Source: Phoronis ovalis (taxonomy: Eukaryota > Phoronida > Phoronidae). From it: a DNA stretch of 10,043 bases. Below are positions 8,101 through 10,043 of this stretch, in pieces. The stretch's first letter is position 1; each line of letters opens with the position of its first letter. The notes below the pieces were generated by a model, which was not told the DNA's origin, did no database searches, and saw only the letters and a list, made by a program, of their open reading frames with translations. The stretch is from assembly GCA_028565635.1 (NCBI GenBank), contig JAOXYB010068778.1:1-10043 (forward strand), in the 5' to 3' direction. The position numbers were made by a program, and so were the translations under genes.

Positions 8101-9690
8101 AGTAAAATAACATGCCTTGGCTTGCTCTAGAATATACATAGTCACATAAAAATACAATGGAAAGTGTTACACTTACACATGAAAGATAGAAGCACAATGC
8201 CACCACCACATTGTTGAAACATTGAGTCAAACCTTATTACTTTCTCTTAAAAGAAACTATGTCTTTACCGACAGATGGTAGCAGATATTACTAGGTCTTC
8301 ACCATCTAGAAACATACAATCATGTGATCGTATATTGATCACTTGACAGCTTTACCATAATTGTAATAAATATTTATTTTTGGTACACTGAACACTGATA
8401 GCTACTGATATTTAAGCACTTTTTCTGCCTCTCGTTGTAAGGTAATTAGTTTTGTTTATACTACATACAACTTTTTTCACAGACTAATAGTTTTTTCATG
8501 CACACTTTGGTATGAATATGAATTGGAAAATAAATTAGATTTTAAATGAAACCCTGATAAGTCCAGTACTTACCTGGTTCTGAACCTAAAACTAATTATT
8601 GTTCTTGTACTGGGTGGCAGCAGGATATCCATTTTTAAGTATGACTGACTTGTTCGAAACGTCACAACTGTTGGTGGGGAACAAAAATCGGATGGGCAGC
8701 TGAAATATGAAACAGAAGATGTTTTTGCTTATTCATACTTACAAAAGAAACATCATGATAGAAGAAAATCAGTTTCATAGTTTCTGGCAATCATTCAGCA
8801 ACCAAGGAGTTTACAGACTTCAATATATGCTTCTCACTCAAGTATTGTCACTAATTTGATCATCATCCGTTGATTTAGAGTGCAGTGGTGTTTGCATACC
8901 TAAAATTTGTAACATGGCTGGTATTGCATGAATACAAATTGTTAGAGAAAATGTAGGAATACTATCTCAATCCATGGCTTTATTATGCAAGACTAATTAT
9001 ACAAAGATGACAAGATCAATTTTTTCCAGTGAATTCTAGCAAATAATAAAACATTTGACCTTATAATTACCTCTTAACCCCAATGAGTTCATCAGCATTT
9101 GAGAAATTTAGGCGTTTCCCCGGTGTACCAGCATGTATGTATTCTAAACAAACCAGTAGATATGCCGTCAACCGCTCTGTGTTCACCTACAAAACAAGTT
9201 CTGATGACCAGGCCAACATATTTGCTTTAAATAGAACCATCAACTTGAAAGAATTACAAGCTTTTACCTGCAACACAGTTTTGTTGTCCTATGTACTGAC
9301 AAAAACCTGTCACACACACACACAAACCACACCTCCCCCACCCCACACATGCACTAGACTCCTGGGTGTTACACCAAACAACCTGACATGATCTAATAAT
9401 CCATTTAAATCACTGGTTAGATTCCGTTTGTTGCACAATCAGTGGTTATATTTTATATGTTCAAGAATATGTAGTTTGGTTACCTTCAAGCTAGAGACAT
9501 CATTATAGCCCCCAATATATAAATCTCCATTCAAACTTGTCGTGTCGAGTCCCTCATTAACATTAATTAGGTAATCTATTGGGGATAGTCTACCATTAAT
9601 CCATGCCTGTGTTTGTAGCCTATGGCGCAAACCAAAGATTTCCACTTCGTACGTTGTATTTGATTTTAGGCTTCCATCACCAACATACAG
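4981..9690 (-). CDS. Partial gene for a LamG/EGF-repeat extracellular protein (10 exons)
   Basis: Exons 9690-9484, 9186-9071, 8699-8574, 8126-8030, 7798-7660, 7431-7420, 6850-6655, 6436-6201, 5642-5508 and 5184-4981 join in one frame of about 489 residues with no stop. Every intron is GT-AG. Numbering from the first visible residue: C-terminal part of LamG-A (about 1-95), linker with CPSDFC (109-114), complete LamG-B (about 117-283), then EGF-like modules at 311-342, 348-380, 386-417, 424-455 and 462 onward. LamG domains bind glycans or protein partners, and EGF modules with D-I-D-E-C starts bind calcium, so the protein is probably secreted or the outer part of a membrane protein involved in adhesion, matrix or signalling. 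N-glycosylation sequons include NTT, NFS, NFT and NCT. No signal peptide or membrane segment can be assigned, because both ends lie outside the visible exons. The orthologue is not recognised. The exon model is strong; the exact identity is open. Confidence 0.93.
5185..5507 (-). other. Intron between exons 9 and 10
   Basis: 323 nt, phase 1, GTAAGG to TGATGTAG. AT-rich, with no coding or repeat signal seen. Confidence 0.9.
5508..5642 (-). CDS. Exon 9: end of EGF2 and EGF3
   Basis: 135 nt, phase 1 at both ends, so a symmetrical exon. The acceptor is TGTTCTAG and the donor is ATAG followed by GTAAGG. Cys380 closes EGF2. EGF3 spans Cys386-Cys417 with CVNGATC, CNDFIRGYNCTC and APGYEG, all typical of the EGF fold. 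The last bases supply the E-I-D that opens the next calcium-binding module across the intron. Confidence 0.95.
   Translation of the reverse strand, partial: AKTVQYQTTVFHHHVLMVPHVMISFVDTTVPVLLDMKGSTAHRR
5643..6200 (-). other. Intron between exons 8 and 9
   Basis: 558 nt, phase 1, GTGAGG to TTCTAG. It contains a frame-neutral 42-nt exon-like segment at 5765-5806 (acceptor TATTTCAAG, donor CAGG followed by GTGAGA), which is not needed to complete EGF2. The rest is AT-rich and unremarkable. Confidence 0.85.
6201..6436 (-). CDS. Exon 8: EGF-like module 1 and most of module 2
   Basis: 236 nt, starting in phase 2 and ending in phase 1. The acceptor is TTTTGTCAG and the donor is AAAG followed by GTGAGG. 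EGF1 has cysteines at 311, 315, 322, 326, 328 and 342 and is atypical, with a 3-residue C1-C2 gap and a long C5-C6 loop. One extra cysteine (305, in GGCFPEDVC) precedes it. EGF2 starts at INDC (Cys348) and has CQHGATC and CHDEILDYNCEC; its sixth cysteine is the first Cys of the next exon (380). Confidence 0.94.
6655..6850 (-). CDS. Exon 7: C-terminal strands of LamG-B
   Basis: 196 nt, starting in phase 1 and ending in phase 2. The acceptor is TTGTGTGCAG and the donor is CAAAG followed by GTGAGG. It contains LMLGG (244-248), matching the LamG 'L-Y-I-G-G' turn, and LRGCIEELRF (266-275), the conserved closing cysteine segment (Cys269). After this comes about 25 residues of linker rich in E, P and L that leads into the EGF part. 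Confidence 0.94.
6851..7419 (-). other. Intron between the microexon and exon 7
   Basis: 569 nt, phase 1, GTAAAG to TGTGCAG. T-rich runs occur near 7010-7110 on the plus strand. No further exon or repeat is recognised. Confidence 0.8.
7420..7431 (-). CDS. Exon 6: 12-nt microexon in LamG-B
   Basis: Twelve bases, GCAACATTCCAG, lie between a good acceptor (TTTCTCTTTAACAG) and a good donor (CAG followed by GTAAAG). It starts and ends in phase 1, so it adds four residues (N-I-P-G) without changing frame whether included or skipped. It falls in the loop just before the strand that ends in LMLGG. No transcript evidence is available, so inclusion is inferred from splice-site quality and phase match alone. 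Confidence 0.65.
7660..7798 (-). CDS. Exon 5: LamG-B, DGLWH strand
   Basis: 139 nt, starting in phase 0 and ending in phase 1. The acceptor is TTCTCATAG and the donor is TACG followed by GTAAGA. Residues 198-202 read DGLWH, the most conserved LamG signature (N/D-D-G-x-W-H), followed by YMRITRIG. The expected hydrophobic 'V-D' stretch is replaced by ARMENDAGQQ, a mildly divergent reading of the same strand pair. Confidence 0.94.
8030..8126 (-). CDS. Exon 4: LamG-B core
   Basis: 97 nt, starting in phase 2 and ending in phase 0. The acceptor is TATATTCTAG and the donor is ACACGT followed by GTAAGT. The start completes Arg150, then reads ASQGMLFYFGG, the LamG strand that normally follows F-x-F-R-T. 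The exon ends with DGKLTLGLNTR. Continuity with the exons on either side is exactly that of the family. Confidence 0.94.
8127..8573 (-). other. Intron between exons 3 and 4
   Basis: 447 nt, phase 2, GTAAGT to ATTCTAG. An exon-like 37-nt segment (8269-8305) has plausible splice sites but breaks the frame. Nothing else is seen. Confidence 0.85.
8574..8699 (-). CDS. Exon 3: Cys-rich linker and start of LamG-B
   Basis: 126 nt, phase 2 at both ends. The acceptor is TATTTCAG and the donor is CCAG followed by GTAAGT. The exon opens with the linker CPSDFC (109-114) and then enters the first beta strands of a new LamG domain: VVTFRTSQSYL, followed by ISFRFRT at its end. This is the usual pattern before the 'G-x-L-h-Y-x-G' strand, which the next exon supplies. 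Confidence 0.93.
8700..9070 (-). other. Intron between exons 2 and 3
   Basis: 371 nt, phase 2, GTAATT to TTTCAG. AT-rich, with no recognised content. Confidence 0.85.
9071..9186 (-). CDS. Exon 2: end of LamG-A
   Basis: 116 nt, starting in phase 0 and ending in phase 2. The acceptor is GTTTTGTAG and the donor is AGAG followed by GTAATT. It encodes residues 70-107 plus two bases of Ser108. Cys82 and the following LEYIHAG occupy the place of the conserved C-terminal LamG cysteine. The surrounding sequence is less canonical than LamG-B, so the domain edge is approximate. A sequon NFS follows. Confidence 0.85.
9311..9324. repeat. Short (CA)7 microsatellite
   Basis: Seven CA units followed by a C/A-rich run to about 9350, inside the intron between exons 1 and 2. 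A short simple repeat that is likely to vary in length between individuals. Confidence 0.9.
9484..9690 (-). CDS. Exon 1 in window: LamG-A, middle to C-terminal strands
   Basis: 207 nt, phase 0 at both ends, 69 residues. The acceptor is TTATTGCAG followed by CTG; the donor is AAG followed by GTAACC. Residues 57-61 read LYIGG, the conserved strand-turn of laminin-G domains, preceded by a typical WINGR segment (30-34). An N-glycosylation sequon NTT lies at 11-13. The N-terminal half of this LamG domain must be encoded upstream, beyond position 10043 or in an exon I could not detect in 9691-10043. Confidence 0.92.
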
Positions 9691-10043
9691 CTGCAATAAA
9701 AAAAAAGGAAACAGTTGTTATCATATATTATATAAATAAGAAAGATTACATTTCAAATTCTGTAACACCAGAGTATGGAATTCTACAAATTTATTCACAG
9801 AAGAATTTATATCGAATTTTGGTAAGTATGTGCCATAGATGATTTGAGATATTTTTTCAGACCAGGCTACATAACTTGCTTATTGCAATAAACATTAGGA
9901 TGATATATAACCTAAACGAGACAAAGATGCTTTTTAGGGATATATAATACATAAAGACAGTCTAATATTAAAAACAAGACAACGACGATTCGAAGAATCA
10001 TCATTGTACGCTGTTTAAATTGGTTATTTGAGCGAAAGGAATT
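9691..10043 (-). other. Upstream intron, incomplete
   Basis: Sequence 5' of exon 1. The first half of LamG-A should be encoded further upstream, but no exon with LamG character is visible here on the minus strand. A short hydrophobic open frame starts at 10004 and is discussed among the rejected items. Confidence 0.7.

Noticed and set aside
8269-8305. 37-nt exon-like segment in the intron between exons 3 and 4, with TTCTAG acceptor and GTAAAG donor
   Set aside because: Its length is not a multiple of three and in the incoming phase it hits a stop at once. The LamG sequence is continuous without it. At most it could be a poison exon.
9083-9391. 102-codon plus-strand open frame
   Set aside because: It runs antisense to exon 2 and across the CA repeat. 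Its histidine- and threonine-rich end is just the microsatellite translated.
4981-9690. Assigning the gene to neurexin, Crumbs or Eyes shut
   Set aside because: Neurexins alternate LamG with single EGF modules, Crumbs separates its LamG domains with EGF modules, and neither end of this protein is visible. Domain content alone does not justify a gene symbol.
9909-10004. Minus-strand open frame starting with two Met codons and a hydrophobic stretch (MMILRIVVVLFLIL), resembling a signal peptide
   Set aside because: A stop follows after about 31 codons, the only in-phase donor (after CTTTAT, at GTATTA) is poor, and splicing to exon 1 would join a signal peptide to the middle of a LamG domain. 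Chance is more likely.

Overview
The window looks like AT-rich nuclear DNA from an invertebrate animal. The evidence is a multi-exon gene with GT-AG introns, extracellular LamG and calcium-binding EGF modules found in metazoans, and a decayed Tc1-type transposon. I cannot name the phylum. No bacterial-style genes, rRNA, tRNA or CRISPR array were seen.

Right half (about 4981-9690, minus strand): ten exons of one gene join in a single open frame, 1468 coding nt or about 489 residues. Both ends are missing. In protein order it encodes the C-terminal part of a laminin-G domain, a short Cys-rich linker, a complete second laminin-G domain and five EGF-like modules. The last module is cut before its sixth cysteine. 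All splice junctions obey GT-AG and the reading phase is kept throughout. One exon is only 12 nt and lies in a laminin-G loop. The product should be secreted or the ectodomain of a membrane protein. I do not recognise a specific orthologue; the modules recall the Crumbs, Eyes shut, Fat and neurexin class, but the order matches none that I can name.

Left half (1-4980): no further exon of that gene could be supported, so the intron after the last visible exon probably exceeds 4.9 kb. It contains a DNA transposon of about 3.3 kb (1434-4727) with split inverted repeats, flanked by TAA on both sides. Inside is a broken Tc1/mariner-type transposase (2077-3378, plus strand) that seems to carry its own GT-AG intron. 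The right inverted repeat holds about 310 nt absent from the left one, and a near-perfect 56-nt palindrome sits within the transposase region. Positions 1-1430 hold a degenerate tandem repeat, a cluster of TGACA words and a weak candidate signal-peptide exon.

The main points for follow-up are the LamG microexon, the Notch-like sugar and hydroxylation sites in the EGF modules, the intron inside the transposase, and the asymmetric inverted repeats.
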